DNA of 64,000 bases from Acetobacter fabarum. GTDB lineage: Bacteria > Pseudomonadota > Alphaproteobacteria > Acetobacterales > Acetobacteraceae. The stretch covers positions 124,001-188,000 of the forward strand of contig NZ_WOTG01000002.1 of the NCBI RefSeq assembly GCF_011516925.1. Direction: 5' to 3'. Both the position numbers and the translations under genes were made by a program. The notes below the pieces were generated by a model. That model was not told the DNA's origin. It did not search any database and worked only from the letters and a program-made list of their open reading frames with translations. This document shows, piece by piece, positions 8,921 to 18,245 of this stretch (the stretch's first letter is position 1; every line of letters starts with the position of its first letter).

Positions 8921-8923
8921 GCC

Positions 8924-8941
8924 CCCTGTGCCTGCACAGGG
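8924..8941. terminator. Hairpin between convergent rpoH and recJ
   Basis: CCCTGTGC (8924-8931) pairs with GCACAGGG (8934-8941) in the 30-base gap between the two convergent stops. There is no clear T run on either strand, so function as a terminator is inferred from its position. Confidence 0.5.
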
Positions 8942-8950
8942 TAGGGCCGT

Positions 8951-10786
8951 TCAGGCTCGGGCTACGTCCTGCACAAAAAAAGTGGCGTCTGTGCGCCCGT
9001 TCCAGCTTTCTGCCCGCAGGTAACCTGCCAGATGCAGGGCGGGGCGGGTTGCATCTTCCAACACAACAGCGAGCGGGTTGTTATCCGCCTTGAACAGAAG
9101 TGCCTTGAGCCTGCTGCCATTGCTGGCGCGGATCAGCACCCGCAGGGTGTTGCTGTCCCGCCCTATGCGGTCAGTGCGTACAATATGCACATTGGGCAGG
9201 GCAATAAGTGGTTCGGGGTTGCCTGCGCCAAAGGGGGCCAGAGCTGCCATGTCGGTCGCCAGTTCTGCCGTGGCCCCGGTTACGGCCACAACGGCATCTA
9301 TGGTCAGGTCCACGGTGGGCGGCAGTTCCGCCGCCTGTGGCAGACGGGTATCGAGAAAAGAGTGGAACTCCGCCAGCTTGTCTGCATGGAGCGAAAAACC
9401 CGCAGCCATGGCGTGCCCACCACCTGTTTTAAGCAGCCCGGCCTGACGTGCGGCAATAATGACCGTACCAAGGTCCAGCCCGGCAACCGAGCGGCCAGAG
9501 CCTTTTATGCTCCCGTCCTCCTGCTGCGCGCCAACAAGGGCGGGGCGGTTGAAGCGTTCTTTTATGCGCCCTGCCACAATCCCCACGACACCGGGGTGCC
9601 AGTCCTTGCCCGCGAGCAGAATAACGCCGTGACCAGCGTCCTTCTGTTCTGCTGCCTGCTCCATGGCGCGGTCCAGAATATCGGCTTCCACATCCTGCCT
9701 GCGTCGGTTGACGGCATCCAACCGCTCGGCCATCTGCTTTGCTTCATGCACATCCGGGCAGCGGAGCAGGCGCAGGCCAAGTGCGGCTTCGGCTATGCGT
9801 CCGCCCGCATTAATGCGCGGTCCCAGCGCAAACCCGCACGAAAACGCATCAGGCGCTTTGCTGACACCTGCAATTTCAAGCAGGGCGGCAACCCCTATAC
9901 GCTGCCGGGTCGCCATAACCTTTAGCCCCTCGGCCACAAACAGGCGGTTGACCCCTTGCAGGGGCATGACGTCACACACCGTGGCCAGTGCAACAAGGTC
10001 CAGCAGGGGGCGCAGGTCGGGCTGGGGATGGCTTGCGTTAAAAAAACCGTTCTCGCGCAGGGTGCGTCTGGTCGCAACAGTGGCCAGAAAACTCAGTGCT
10101 GCAGCGCAGATATGCCCAAGACCCGATGAGCAGTCCGCCCGGTTGGGGTTAACCGTGGCCAGAATGGCTGGCAGGGCATCTTCCGACTTGTGGTGGTCCA
10201 GCACCACCACATCGGCCTTGCCTGCAAGCTGGTTCAGAATATCGGCGGAGGCTGTGCCACAGTCCACACAAACCAGCAGTTTGGCGCCCTGAGCCACCAG
10301 TGCCTCAAGTGCTGGCAGGTTGGGGCCATACCCTTCGGTCATGCGGTCGGGAATATGGGTGAGAACGGAGCAGCCAAGCTGTTCAAAAAAAGCGGCCAGC
10401 ACGGCACTGGCGCATGCGCCGTCCACGTCATAATCGCCAAAAATACCTATGGTTTCCCCCGCCTGTACAGCCTGTGCCATGCGGGCGGCGGCTTTGTCCA
10501 TATCCATCAGGCAGGACGGGTCGGGCATAAGGGCGCGCAGGGTGGGGGCCAGAAAATGCGGTGCATGCTCGGGGCTGACCCCGCGCATGGCCAGCAGGCG
10601 GCCTACAATTTCGGGTATGCCAAGCTGCTGGGCCAGTGCGGCCCCCAGCCGGTTGGTGGTCGGGTTGTCTGCTCCCTCCCGCCAGGACCAGCGTCGTGCG
10701 TTCACGCTGTGCTCCACATTGAGCACGGCTGGTGTTGCGGCTGGGGTGGGGGCGTGCGCCCCCTCTGGTGATGCGGTCGAGAGCAT
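8951..10786 (-). CDS. recJ: Single-stranded-DNA-specific exonuclease RecJ
   Basis: The 611-residue DHH-family 5'-3' exonuclease acts in recombination and mismatch repair. The DHH catalytic motifs are seen in order: IFGDYDVDGACASAVL (about residue 115), CVDCGTAS, VVLDHHKSEDALP, and farther on LGPRINAGGRIAEA and the DHHA1-type GGGHAMAAGFSLH. It is the last gene of the aminotransferase-hom-glpX-recJ operon, only 18 bases after glpX. The first 25 residues are low-complexity, so the true start may be slightly downstream. Confidence 0.94.
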   Translation of the reverse strand: MLSTASPEGAHAPTPAATPAVLNVEHSVNARRWSWREGADNPTTNRLGAALAQQLGIPEIVGRLLAMRGVSPEHAPHFLAPTLRALMPDPSCLMDMDKAAARMAQAVQAGETIGIFGDYDVDGACASAVLAAFFEQLGCSVLTHIPDRMTEGYGPNLPALEALVAQGAKLLVCVDCGTASADILNQLAGKADVVVLDHHKSEDALPAILATVNPNRADCSSGLGHICAAALSFLATVATRRTLRENGFFNASHPQPDLRPLLDLVALATVCDVMPLQGVNRLFVAEGLKVMATRQRIGVAALLEIAGVSKAPDAFSCGFALGPRINAGGRIAEAALGLRLLRCPDVHEAKQMAERLDAVNRRRQDVEADILDRAMEQAAEQKDAGHGVILLAGKDWHPGVVGIVAGRIKERFNRPALVGAQQEDGSIKGSGRSVAGLDLGTVIIAARQAGLLKTGGGHAMAAGFSLHADKLAEFHSFLDTRLPQAAELPPTVDLTIDAVVAVTGATAELATDMAALAPFGAGNPEPLIALPNVHIVRTDRIGRDSNTLRVLIRASNGSRLKALLFKADNNPLAVVLEDATRPALHLAGYLRAESWNGRTDATFFVQDVARA

Positions 10787-10804
10787 GGGGTTAAAAAACG
10801 CCTG

Positions 10805-11803
10805 TTATTGTGGCGTCCATGTTTTGGTTTTGAAGTTGTGGTGCCCTTCAATAAAGCGGGACGTGCCAGATTTGGAACGCATGACCAGCGAGTGCGTCAC
10901 CGCCTGATGCGGGTACTGCCGCACGCCGCGCAGCAGCGCCCCGGTGGTGACCCCAGTGGCCGAGAACAGCACCGAGCCTGCTGCCATATCATGCAGGTCC
11001 AGCTTGCGGTCGGGGTTTTTGCCGGGGTTCATCTTCTGGGCGCGTTCGCGCTGGGCGTTATCTTCAAACAGCAGGCGTCCCTGCATCTGGCCTTCCACGC
11101 AGCGCACGGCGGCGGCGGTCAGCACCCCTTCGGGCGCACCACCGGAGCCGACGTAAATATCGACCTGACTGCTATCAAGGCAGGCAGCAATGCCACCGGC
11201 TACGTCGCCATCGCTCAGCAGGCGCACGCGGGCACCGGCTGCACGGGCGCGGGCAATCATTTCCTCGTGCCGTTCGCGGTCGAGCGTGCATAGCAGCAGG
11301 TCCTGCACGCTTTTGCCTTTGGCTTTGGCAAGGTTCTTCAGGTTGGTTTCAATCGTGTTTTCAAGGTCCACCACACCTGCGGGCAGGTTGGGGCCAACCA
11401 CAATCTTGTCCATGTACACATCGGGTGCGTGCAGGAAGTTGCCGCGTTCGGCCAGTGCCACCACCGTAATGGCGTTTGGCATGTCCTTTGCGCACAGGTT
11501 GGTGCCTTCCAGCGGGTCCACGGCAATATCCATGGCCGGGCCGCCGGAGCCCACTTTCTCGCCAATATAGAGCATGGGCGCTTCGTCCATTTCGCCCTCA
11601 CCAATGACCACGGTGCCATCAATGGCCACGGTGTCAAAGGCAATGCGCATGGCTTCCACCGCGGCACCGTCTGCATCGTTCTTACGGCCGCGGCCCGTCC
11701 AGCGGGCAGAGGCAAGGGCCGCCGCTTCGGTCACGCGCACCAGCTCAAGAGCCAGATTGCGGTCGGAAACAACGAAGGGAGAGGGGCCAATGGAATCAGA
11801 CAT
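10805..11803 (-). CDS. glpX: Class II fructose-1,6-bisphosphatase
   Basis: The 332-residue GlpX-type metal-dependent phosphatase converts fructose 1,6-bisphosphate to fructose 6-phosphate in gluconeogenesis and the pentose phosphate cycle. Conserved metal and substrate motifs are present: ARWTGRGRKNDADGAAVEAMR, VVIGEGEMDEAPML, AVDPLEGTNLCA and YVGSGGAPEGVLTAAA. The length is usual for the family. It is cotranscribed with hom upstream (54-base gap) and recJ downstream. This operon order recurs in other alphaproteobacteria (family knowledge). Confidence 0.95.
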   Translation of the reverse strand: MSDSIGPSPFVVSDRNLALELVRVTEAAALASARWTGRGRKNDADGAAVEAMRIAFDTVAIDGTVVIGEGEMDEAPMLYIGEKVGSGGPAMDIAVDPLEGTNLCAKDMPNAITVVALAERGNFLHAPDVYMDKIVVGPNLPAGVVDLENTIETNLKNLAKAKGKSVQDLLLCTLDRERHEEMIARARAAGARVRLLSDGDVAGGIAACLDSSQVDIYVGSGGAPEGVLTAAAVRCVEGQMQGRLLFEDNAQRERAQKMNPGKNPDRKLDLHDMAAGSVLFSATGVTTGALLRGVRQYPHQAVTHSLVMRSKSGTSRFIEGHHNFKTKTWTPQ

Positions 11804-11857
11804 GAGAAAGCGGGATCCTTAATTACACAATTGATCGGGCGGGGCTGGCGGGTTGCT

Positions 11858-13171
11858 TCAGGCAGCCTCGATCCGGATCACAACTGTGGAGTCTGTCACA
11901 ACAGTCAAAGCGTCAATCCGGGTGACGGCGTCCTGCATAGCCGCCTCGGATGTCCGATGTGTGACCAGAACAAGGGGAACATAAGGCGTGCTGTCATTTT
12001 CCGCCGGGTGCTGGAGCATGCTGCGCAGCGATACGCCACAATCACGCAGGATGGCGGTAATGTCGGCAATAACGCCGGGGCGGTCTTCCACCATCAGGCG
12101 CAGGTAGAAGGCACCTTCCCCGCTGGAAATGGGGCAGGCCCGCAGCGGGGGCTGGGCGCTGGTCTGCACGCCCCACACGGCAATGGTGTTGCCACGGGCA
12201 ATATCCACCAGATCCGCCGTGACCGCACTGGCCGTGGGGCCAGCACCGGCCCCGCGTCCTTCGATCATGATCCGGCCAACAAACTCGCCTTCAGCCACCA
12301 CAGCGTTAAAGACGCCATCCACCTGTGCCAGCGGAGCCTGCTGGGGCACAAGGCAGGGGGTTACGCGGGCGTGCAGCCCGGCATCGGTCATGCTGGCAAG
12401 GCCCAGCAGTTTGATCCGGTAGCCAAGGGCGCGGGCAAAACTCTGGTCCACCGCACCAATGCGGCGGATGCCCTCTACATGCACGCTGTCAAACGCTACG
12501 GGCTGACCAAAGGCCAGACCAGCCAGAATGGTCAGTTTGTGGGCTGCGTCCAGCCCGTCCACATCGGTGGAGGGGTCGGCTTCGGCATAGCCGAGGTCCT
12601 GCGCATCCTTGAGCACGGTTGCAAAATCCTTGCCCGTCTCGCGCATGACGGTGAGGATGTAGTTGCAGGTGCCGTTAAGAATACCGCCCACGCGCAGCAG
12701 GCGGTCCGCTGCCAGCCCTTCGCGCACGGTTTTAATAGCGGGAATACCGCCAGCAACCGCTGCTTCAAACAGCAGGGGGGCGTTGTTGTCAGCACTCAGG
12801 CGGGCAAGGGTGGAGCCATGCAGGGCCAGCAGCGCCTTGTTGGCGGTAACCACAGGTTTGCCAGCTTTAAGGGCTGCTTCCACCAGCGTACGGGCGGTGC
12901 CTTCTGCCCCGCCAATCAGCTCCACCACCACGTCCACATCGGGGTCGTTTACCAGATCGGCGGCGTTGTCGTGCCAGCGCAGGGCGGACACATCCACCCC
13001 ACGGTCCCGCGTGCGCTCGCGCGCGCTAACGGCCACAACCTCCAGCGGGCGGCCTGCCCGTGCGCTCAGCAGGTCCGCATTGGCCCGCAGCAGTTTGATA
13101 ACGCCCGCGCCAACCGTGCCGAGCCCGGCAATGCCAAGACGAAGAGGAGAAGAAGAGGAACAGGATGTCAC
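11858..13171 (-). CDS. hom: Homoserine dehydrogenase
   Basis: The 437-residue enzyme reduces aspartate semialdehyde to homoserine for threonine and methionine synthesis. It has an N-terminal Rossmann domain (LGIAGLGTVGAGVIKLL), the substrate domain with VTANKALLA, GILNGTCNYIL and the DVDGLDAAHKLTILAGLAFG segment carrying the catalytic Asp/Lys, and a C-terminal ACT domain (VEDRPGVIADITAILRDCGV) for feedback by threonine. The start codon is GTG at 13171, inside a four-base GTGA overlap with the aminotransferase stop, so translation is coupled. Confidence 0.95.
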   Translation of the reverse strand: MTSCSSSSPLRLGIAGLGTVGAGVIKLLRANADLLSARAGRPLEVVAVSARERTRDRGVDVSALRWHDNAADLVNDPDVDVVVELIGGAEGTARTLVEAALKAGKPVVTANKALLALHGSTLARLSADNNAPLLFEAAVAGGIPAIKTVREGLAADRLLRVGGILNGTCNYILTVMRETGKDFATVLKDAQDLGYAEADPSTDVDGLDAAHKLTILAGLAFGQPVAFDSVHVEGIRRIGAVDQSFARALGYRIKLLGLASMTDAGLHARVTPCLVPQQAPLAQVDGVFNAVVAEGEFVGRIMIEGRGAGAGPTASAVTADLVDIARGNTIAVWGVQTSAQPPLRACPISSGEGAFYLRLMVEDRPGVIADITAILRDCGVSLRSMLQHPAENDSTPYVPLVLVTHRTSEAAMQDAVTRIDALTVVTDSTVVIRIEAA

Positions 13172-14403
13172 GGTGCAACAGACTCCGGTTTTTGGGCTGG
13201 GTTGGAGGAGGGAGGGGCCTTGACGCCGTGGGCGGCCATAAAGCCCTTGATGGAGCGCAGGGCCTGCCGCAGGCGGTGGGTGTTTTCCACCAGCCCGATG
13301 CGGACGTGGTCATCACCATATTCACCAAACCCAAGGCCCGGTGCCACGGCAACGCCGGCTTCTTCAAGCAGGAGTTTGGAGAAGGCAACACTCCCCATCT
13401 CGCGGAAAGGTTCGGGAATGGGAGCCCATGCAAACATGGACCCTTCGGGGGAGGGCACGTCCCACCCGGCGGAATGCAGGCCCTTGATCAGCACGTCGCG
13501 CCGTTCCTTGTACAGGTTGCGCAGGTCGGCCACGCAGTCCTGCGGGCCGTTCAGCGCGGTTACGGCGGCAACCTGAATGGGGGTGAAGGCCCCGTAATCC
13601 AGATAGGATTTAATGCGGGTGAGGGCGGAAATCAGCCGTTCGTTGCCTGCGGCAAAACCCACGCGCCAGCCAGCCATGGAGTAGGTCTTGGAGAGCGAGG
13701 TAAATTCCACCGCAATGTCACGTGCGCCCGGAACGGCCAGAATGGAAGGGGGAACCAGATCGCCAAAATAGATTTCGGCATAGGCAAGGTCGGACAGAAT
13801 CCAGATTTCCTCACGCCGGGCAAAGGCGACCAGTTCCTTATAAAAATCCAGATCAGCCAGATACGATGTGGGGTTGGACGGGAAGTTGACAATCAGCGCC
13901 GTGGGTTTGGGCACGGAGTGGCGCACGGCGCGCTCAAGTGCGCGCAGCATGTCCTCGTTCGGGGTGGCGGGGATGGAGCGCACGGACGCACCCGCAATAA
14001 TAAACCCGAACTGGTGAATGGGGTAAGACGGGTTGGGCACCAGAATGGTGTCCCCCGGGCTGGTAATGGCGGAGGCCAGATTGGCCAGCCCTTCCTTGGA
14101 GCCAAGGGTAACAATCACTTCGCTGTCGGGGTTGAGTTTGACGTTGAAGCGCCGGTCATAATACCCCGCCACGGCCTTGCGCAGGCCGGGAATGCCACGG
14201 CTGACCGAGTAACGGTGCGAGCGTGGGTCGTTCACCGTTTCAATCAGTTTGTTCACAATATGGGGTGGGGTGGGGGTGTCGGGGTTGCCCATGCCAAGGT
14301 CAATAATATCCTCGCCCCGTGCGCGCGCTGCTGCCTTGGCCTGATTGACAGAGGCGAAAACATAAGGCGGCAGGCGGCGGATGCGATGGAACTCTTCGGT
14401 CAT
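13168..14403 (-). CDS. Class I PLP aminotransferase (AlaC/DapL-like)
   Basis: The 411-residue fold-type I aminotransferase has the substrate motif LGMGNPDTPTPPHIV, the NFPSNPT segment, DLAYAEIYF and the PLP-lysine motif SLSKTYSMAGWRVGF. Such proteins upstream of hom are variously annotated as alanine transaminase or LL-diaminopimelate aminotransferase; the sequence alone does not decide. The operon with hom suggests a role in aspartate-family or alanine metabolism. The start is the ATG at 14403 (MTEEFHRIRRLPPYVF); the longer open frame upstream is not conserved-looking. Confidence 0.88.
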   Translation of the reverse strand: MTEEFHRIRRLPPYVFASVNQAKAAARARGEDIIDLGMGNPDTPTPPHIVNKLIETVNDPRSHRYSVSRGIPGLRKAVAGYYDRRFNVKLNPDSEVIVTLGSKEGLANLASAITSPGDTILVPNPSYPIHQFGFIIAGASVRSIPATPNEDMLRALERAVRHSVPKPTALIVNFPSNPTSYLADLDFYKELVAFARREEIWILSDLAYAEIYFGDLVPPSILAVPGARDIAVEFTSLSKTYSMAGWRVGFAAGNERLISALTRIKSYLDYGAFTPIQVAAVTALNGPQDCVADLRNLYKERRDVLIKGLHSAGWDVPSPEGSMFAWAPIPEPFREMGSVAFSKLLLEEAGVAVAPGLGFGEYGDDHVRIGLVENTHRLRQALRSIKGFMAAHGVKAPPSSNPAQKPESVAP

Positions 14404-14569
14404 GGACTTTGGGTGCTCTGAAAGGACAGGGAACATGGCCCCTGTAGGATGAAGGGAGTGAGCATAGTAATCGCCAAAATGGAACAGGCAACTCCTCTGG
14501 ATGCAAAACCGCCGTGCGGGTGCGTTTTTACCGCATGTGGGGCGGAGCAAAAGGGGTGTGTGCGCGGGA

Positions 14570-15595
14570 TCAGGGCGGGGTAACCACCTTTGCCCCTGTG
14601 CCAAAGGCATCGCCCCGTACGGTTATGGCGCTGGCGGGAATGCCCCGTCCGGTCAGTTCCACGGCAAGGCGCTGGGCACGCAGCAGCCCAAGGCGTACGG
14701 CATCGGCCTGATCCTGCGGGCTCATGGATGCGGCATCACCAAACCCGCGGATGGTCAGGGGGCCGTTTGGCCATTTTTGCACAATCTTGGCCAGTGCCGC
14801 GTCCTGCCCGCTGGAGAGCTGGTCGGACTGGGGCACAAAATGGAAGGCCGTGCCTTTTATATCGGTCAGGTCATAGTTGGGGCGCACGGCATCGGGCAGG
14901 TTTGCATCCGTTGGCACATCAAAACCGGGGAAGCTGGGGGCCGTGGGCGGGGTTTGAGGTATTTGCGGAATCTGGTCGGGGCGTAATTCGGGAATATCCG
15001 CTTTTTTGTGCACCTCGGGCATGGCCACTTCCGCCTCGGCTTCCTCCGGTGCGGGGGAGGAGGCCGTGGTGCCTGCAGGCAGGCTGGATACGGCCGAACG
15101 CAGGGGTGCCCGCACGGGCTGGGGGGCGCTGTCGGCTGCATCCATCACCGCGCCGCTTACGCCTGCGGGCAGGGTCGGCTGGGCCTTTTGCGTACTGGTT
15201 CTGCCGCTTGCATTGGGTGGGGGCGGAATGTTGGGGATCATGGTCCCGTTGGCGGCCACGGTCCGGTAGGTCAGGTTGCGGTCGCGGGTCAGCTGTTCGC
15301 TTAACAGGGCGCGCGCATCGGGGGAGGGCACTTCGGGCACATCCGTTGGGGTCAGGCCCACTTTGGGGTAGGGGTCGTAGCGCCCGGGTGGTGGGGGGCG
15401 CTGCTCGGCAATGGCGCCGCCGCGCATACTGCGTGACCAGTCCAGCGCTGTATCAATAGCATCGCGGTGCTGGCAGGCGCTTAATGTGCCACCCAGTGCA
15501 ACAAGAGCAGCCATGCTGGCAGCCTGCAAAAAGCGGTCTGGCCGGGGGGCGTTGGTCCGGCTGGTCGGCTTCTGCTCCAGAGGGGGCTGCTGCAT
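14570..15595 (-). CDS. OmpA-domain outer-membrane lipoprotein
   Basis: The predicted 341-residue lipoprotein has a hydrophobic stretch ending in the lipobox LSAC (Cys 41) and then a long Pro/Ala-rich linker (about residues 70-240). A C-terminal OmpA-like domain follows, with TAFHFVPQSDQLSSGQDAALAKI, PLTIRGFGDA and LGLLRAQRLAVELTGRGIPA, the fold that binds peptidoglycan. It probably tethers the outer membrane to the wall. The n-region before the signal helix is unusually long, so the start could be internal. It is divergent from the clpP-like gene. Confidence 0.75.
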   Translation of the reverse strand: MQQPPLEQKPTSRTNAPRPDRFLQAASMAALVALGGTLSACQHRDAIDTALDWSRSMRGGAIAEQRPPPPGRYDPYPKVGLTPTDVPEVPSPDARALLSEQLTRDRNLTYRTVAANGTMIPNIPPPPNASGRTSTQKAQPTLPAGVSGAVMDAADSAPQPVRAPLRSAVSSLPAGTTASSPAPEEAEAEVAMPEVHKKADIPELRPDQIPQIPQTPPTAPSFPGFDVPTDANLPDAVRPNYDLTDIKGTAFHFVPQSDQLSSGQDAALAKIVQKWPNGPLTIRGFGDAASMSPQDQADAVRLGLLRAQRLAVELTGRGIPASAITVRGDAFGTGAKVVTPP

Positions 15596-15722
15596 GGCGG
15601 GGGGAATGCTCCGAAAAACCTGATATAAAATTGCCCCGCACCTTACCCTTTTCCCTCCCCCGTGGCGAGAGAGCGCATGATTGCCCCTTGGCAGGCACGT
15701 TCGGGCAGCGCAGGATAAGGGA

Positions 15723-16397
15723 ATGAACACTGCTACGGAACAATGTGCGGAGACAGCAATGACAGGCATCTTCTCCCGTAACGCCATCAGGCTGGACGAT
15801 GAACCGGAAACCCCCGAAAAAGAGGAAGGCAAGGCCTCTGGCGCCCCGCAGGGCGAACTGGAGCACAAGCTGTTCAAGCAGCGTAAGGTGCTTATTTTTG
15901 GTGGGATAAACGACAAGGTTGCGCGCGACGTAACCGGCCGCCTGCTGGCACTGGCCGGTGAATCCGACAAGCCGATTGATGTGTACGTCAACTCCCCCGG
16001 CGGGCACGTGGAAAGTGGCGACACGATCCATGACATGATCCGCTTTGTCGATTCGATTGCTCCGGTCAACATGATCGGCACGGGCTGGGTGGCTTCTGCT
16101 GGCGCGCTTATTTTTGCCGCAGGTCACAAGGACCGCCGATTCTGCCTGCCCAACACGCGCTTTCTGCTGCACCAGCCCATGGGCGGTGTGCGTGGTCCGG
16201 CAACCGATATTGATATCGAAGCGCGCGAGATCATTAAAATGCGCGAACGCCTGAACCACCTTTTCGCGCGTGAAACCGGGCAGCCTTACGAAAAAGTCGT
16301 CAAGGACACGGACCGCAACTACTGGATGTCCGCAAAAGAAGCGATAGATTACGGTTTAGTGACCAAGATCATTTCTAAGCTGGCTGATCTGCACTAA
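15723..16397 (+). CDS. clpP: ClpP-like serine protease subunit
   Basis: The 224-residue protein of the ClpP/crotonase fold would act as the proteolytic chamber for a Clp ATPase. The catalytic triad can be placed: Ser in GTGWVASAGALIF, His in TRFLLHQPMGG and Asp in VVKDTDRNYWMSAKEA. YVNSPGGHVESGDTIHDMI is the usual strand and helix before the Ser. The N-terminal 40 residues are charged and longer than in E. coli ClpP, and the nucleophile context (ASAGA) differs from the usual ASMGA. It is therefore likely a second ClpP paralogue. No clpX or lon lies beside it. Confidence 0.87.
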   Translation: MNTATEQCAETAMTGIFSRNAIRLDDEPETPEKEEGKASGAPQGELEHKLFKQRKVLIFGGINDKVARDVTGRLLALAGESDKPIDVYVNSPGGHVESGDTIHDMIRFVDSIAPVNMIGTGWVASAGALIFAAGHKDRRFCLPNTRFLLHQPMGGVRGPATDIDIEAREIIKMRERLNHLFARETGQPYEKVVKDTDRNYWMSAKEAIDYGLVTKIISKLADLH

Positions 16398-16412
16398 CAC
16401 GGGGGCGTCGTC

Positions 16413-16436
16413 GCCATTCCCGGCAATGGGGATGGC
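16413..16436 (+). terminator. Hairpin after the clpP-like gene
   Basis: GCCATTCCC (16413-16421) pairs with GGGGATGGC (16428-16436) around a six-base loop, 16 bases past the clpP stop. No T run follows, so this may be a weak terminator or an RNA-stabilising hairpin. Confidence 0.45.
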
Positions 16437-16527
16437 GGCATGTTTCAGGTTTATTGGACCTTCCGACGTTCCAGCCAGTCAGGGCCGGTTGCAAAAAGGG
16501 GAGGTCCCCAGATAACGGGTTCCTCAC

Positions 16528-17541
16528 ATGGGTTCTCTGAGCGATATTTACTCCCATCTGCCGGAAAGTATGGATGACCTTCCTGCACCCCCTAATGCCG
16601 AGGCTGTGGCCGAAGCGGATTTCCGCGCGCGGCATTGGCTGAGCCCCATTCGCGGGCCGCTTAAGCCGGGTTCGGAAGAGCATAAGCGCGCACTCGCGGC
16701 CATGTTCCGCGACACGTTCAACCCGTACAAGCCATCTGTCATTGACTGGCCCAAGCTGGACCCCGAAACCCTGCACCGCGTAACCTCCCTGCCGATCTGG
16801 GATATTGCCGTGCAGACCGAGGGCAAGGCCCGCCTGCGTATGGCCGCTTACGCCAGTCTGGTCACGGATCCTGATGTCAAGGACGCCATCTCACGCAATG
16901 CGTGGGAAGAAAACCGGCATAAGGAAGTGCTGTCCAAAATGGTGGCAGCCTACAACATTCCCATGGCCCCCGAGCCCCCGTATGTGGAGCCGAAGGACGT
17001 GGAATGGGCCTATCTGGTCACTGGTTTTTCGGAATGCGTGGATAGCTTTTTTGCGTTTGGCATGTTCGAACTGGCCAAGCGTTCGGGCTACTTCCCCGAA
17101 GCCCTGACCGACACGTTCGAGCCGATCATGCAGGAAGAATGCCGCCATATCCTGCTCTTTGCCAACTGGCTGGCTTGGTATCGCGCGGTTATGCCGTGGT
17201 GGCGTCGCCCGTTCTTTGAGGCAAAGGTATGGGCTGTTTGGGGCTTTCTGGCCTACGAACGCATGAGCCTTGCCCGCACGGTGGATGATAGCGGGCAGGT
17301 CCATACGCAGGACAACAACTTTACCGTAACCGGCACCAAGGAAGTGACCAACATCCAGATCAGCCTGCCGGACTTTATGGACCTGTGTCTGGAAGAAGAT
17401 GATCGGCGCTTTGCCGGGTATGACCCGCGCCTGCTGCGCCCGACCACAACCCCCGCCATTGCCAAGGTGATCCGCAATGTGGGTCGGGTGTGGGAATTTA
17501 CATCGGGTATTTTCAAGGCCAACGGTAAAAAAGCCGCCTGA
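16528..17541 (+). CDS. Ferritin-like diiron-carboxylate protein of unknown role
   Basis: The 337-residue soluble protein is not assigned to a named enzyme. It carries two E-x-x-R-H motifs about 80 residues apart (WEENRHKEVL near residue 131 and EECRHILLF near residue 208). This is the ligand pattern of four-helix ferritin-like diiron proteins, so an oxidase or oxygenase role is possible. There is no signal peptide or obvious membrane helix. It starts 130 bases after clpP with its own start context and ends at a strong terminator, so it is probably a single transcription unit. Confidence 0.6.
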   Translation: MGSLSDIYSHLPESMDDLPAPPNAEAVAEADFRARHWLSPIRGPLKPGSEEHKRALAAMFRDTFNPYKPSVIDWPKLDPETLHRVTSLPIWDIAVQTEGKARLRMAAYASLVTDPDVKDAISRNAWEENRHKEVLSKMVAAYNIPMAPEPPYVEPKDVEWAYLVTGFSECVDSFFAFGMFELAKRSGYFPEALTDTFEPIMQEECRHILLFANWLAWYRAVMPWWRRPFFEAKVWAVWGFLAYERMSLARTVDDSGQVHTQDNNFTVTGTKEVTNIQISLPDFMDLCLEEDDRRFAGYDPRLLRPTTTPAIAKVIRNVGRVWEFTSGIFKANGKKAA

Positions 17542-17566
17542 GCTTTTTGCCTGTCGTGGTTTGCAT

Positions 17567-17600
17567 GCAGCCTGCCCTTATGGGGCAGGCTGTTTTGTTT
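17567..17600 (+). terminator. Rho-independent terminator
   Basis: AGCCTGCCC (17569-17577) pairs with the complementary GGGCAGGCT ending at 17591 around a short loop, followed by TGTTTTGTTTT. It lies 26 bases after the ferritin-like gene stop. Confidence 0.88.
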
Positions 17601-17710
17601 TGGGCATAGGCACAAAACGCAGCCAGATATTGGCTCAGCAAGTGCGTAGGCGCGGCATACTTCTGTAAGTCAGAGACCTCATAATAGGTTTGTTTTTTCC
17701 AAACCCTATG

Positions 17711-17745
17711 TACTGGCATGGGGCTTTGTGTGGCCCATGCCAGTA
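17711..17745. terminator. Long hairpin downstream of yjdM
   Basis: Twelve bases TACTGGCATGGG (17711-17722) pair perfectly with CCCATGCCAGTA (17734-17745). It lies 17 bases beyond the yjdM stop on the minus strand, where it could end or protect the yjdM transcript. No direct T run follows on either strand. Confidence 0.5.
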
Positions 17746-17762
17746 AGGTCTTGTGCGGGAGT

Positions 17763-18119
17763 TCAGGATTTTTTTACAAATTCCGACTTCAGGTTCATGG
17801 CCCCGATGCCGCTTATTTTGCACGCAATGTTGTGGCCGTCCGTGGCATCGACCAGTTTGATGTTCTTGACCTTGGTGCCGCTTTTAACCACCAGAGAAGA
17901 CCCTTTTACCTTAAGGTCCTTGGTGACTGTAATGGTGTCCCCGTCAGCCAGAACGTTGCCGTTGGCATCATGAATAACGCCAGAACCGCCTGCATCCGCA
18001 TCCGTTGCACTGGTGGAGAATTCGTTCCATTCGTGCGCACATTCGGGGCAGACCCATAGCCCGCCATCCTGATAGATATGTTCACAGCCGCATTGCGGGC
18101 ATTTGTGTTCGTCGCTCAT
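17763..18119 (-). CDS. yjdM: PhnA/YjdM-type zinc-ribbon protein
   Basis: The 118-residue protein has an N-terminal zinc ribbon ([10 protein letters not shown] ... [10 protein letters not shown], four Cys) and the C-terminal PhnA domain with [16 protein letters not shown] and [11 protein letters not shown]. Despite the old name PhnA the family is not the phosphonoacetate hydrolase, and its role is unknown. The ATG at 18119 is preferred over the one at 18125: the G-rich ribosome binding site abuts the first ATG but is well spaced from the second. It is followed by a long hairpin. Confidence 0.87.
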   Translation of the reverse strand: MSDEHKCPQCGCEHIYQDGGLWVCPECAHEWNEFSTSATDADAGGSGVIHDANGNVLADGDTITVTKDLKVKGSSLVVKSGTKVKNIKLVDATDGHNIACKISGIGAMNLKSEFVKKS

Positions 18120-18245
18120 GGTCATCCCCCCGTGGTTACAATGCGGCGCAACCTAATACATGCGCCCGGTAATAGAAATAGCAGGGGAAAAAGCAGGCTG
18201 GCGCTCCCGTTAGCTCAGCAGGCAAAAAGTGGAAGCAGTTGGGGG

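Noticed and set aside
18178-18230. tRNA-like fragment with a TTAGCTCAGCAGG stretch
   Set aside because: It resembles a D arm only; no matching anticodon and T arms follow.
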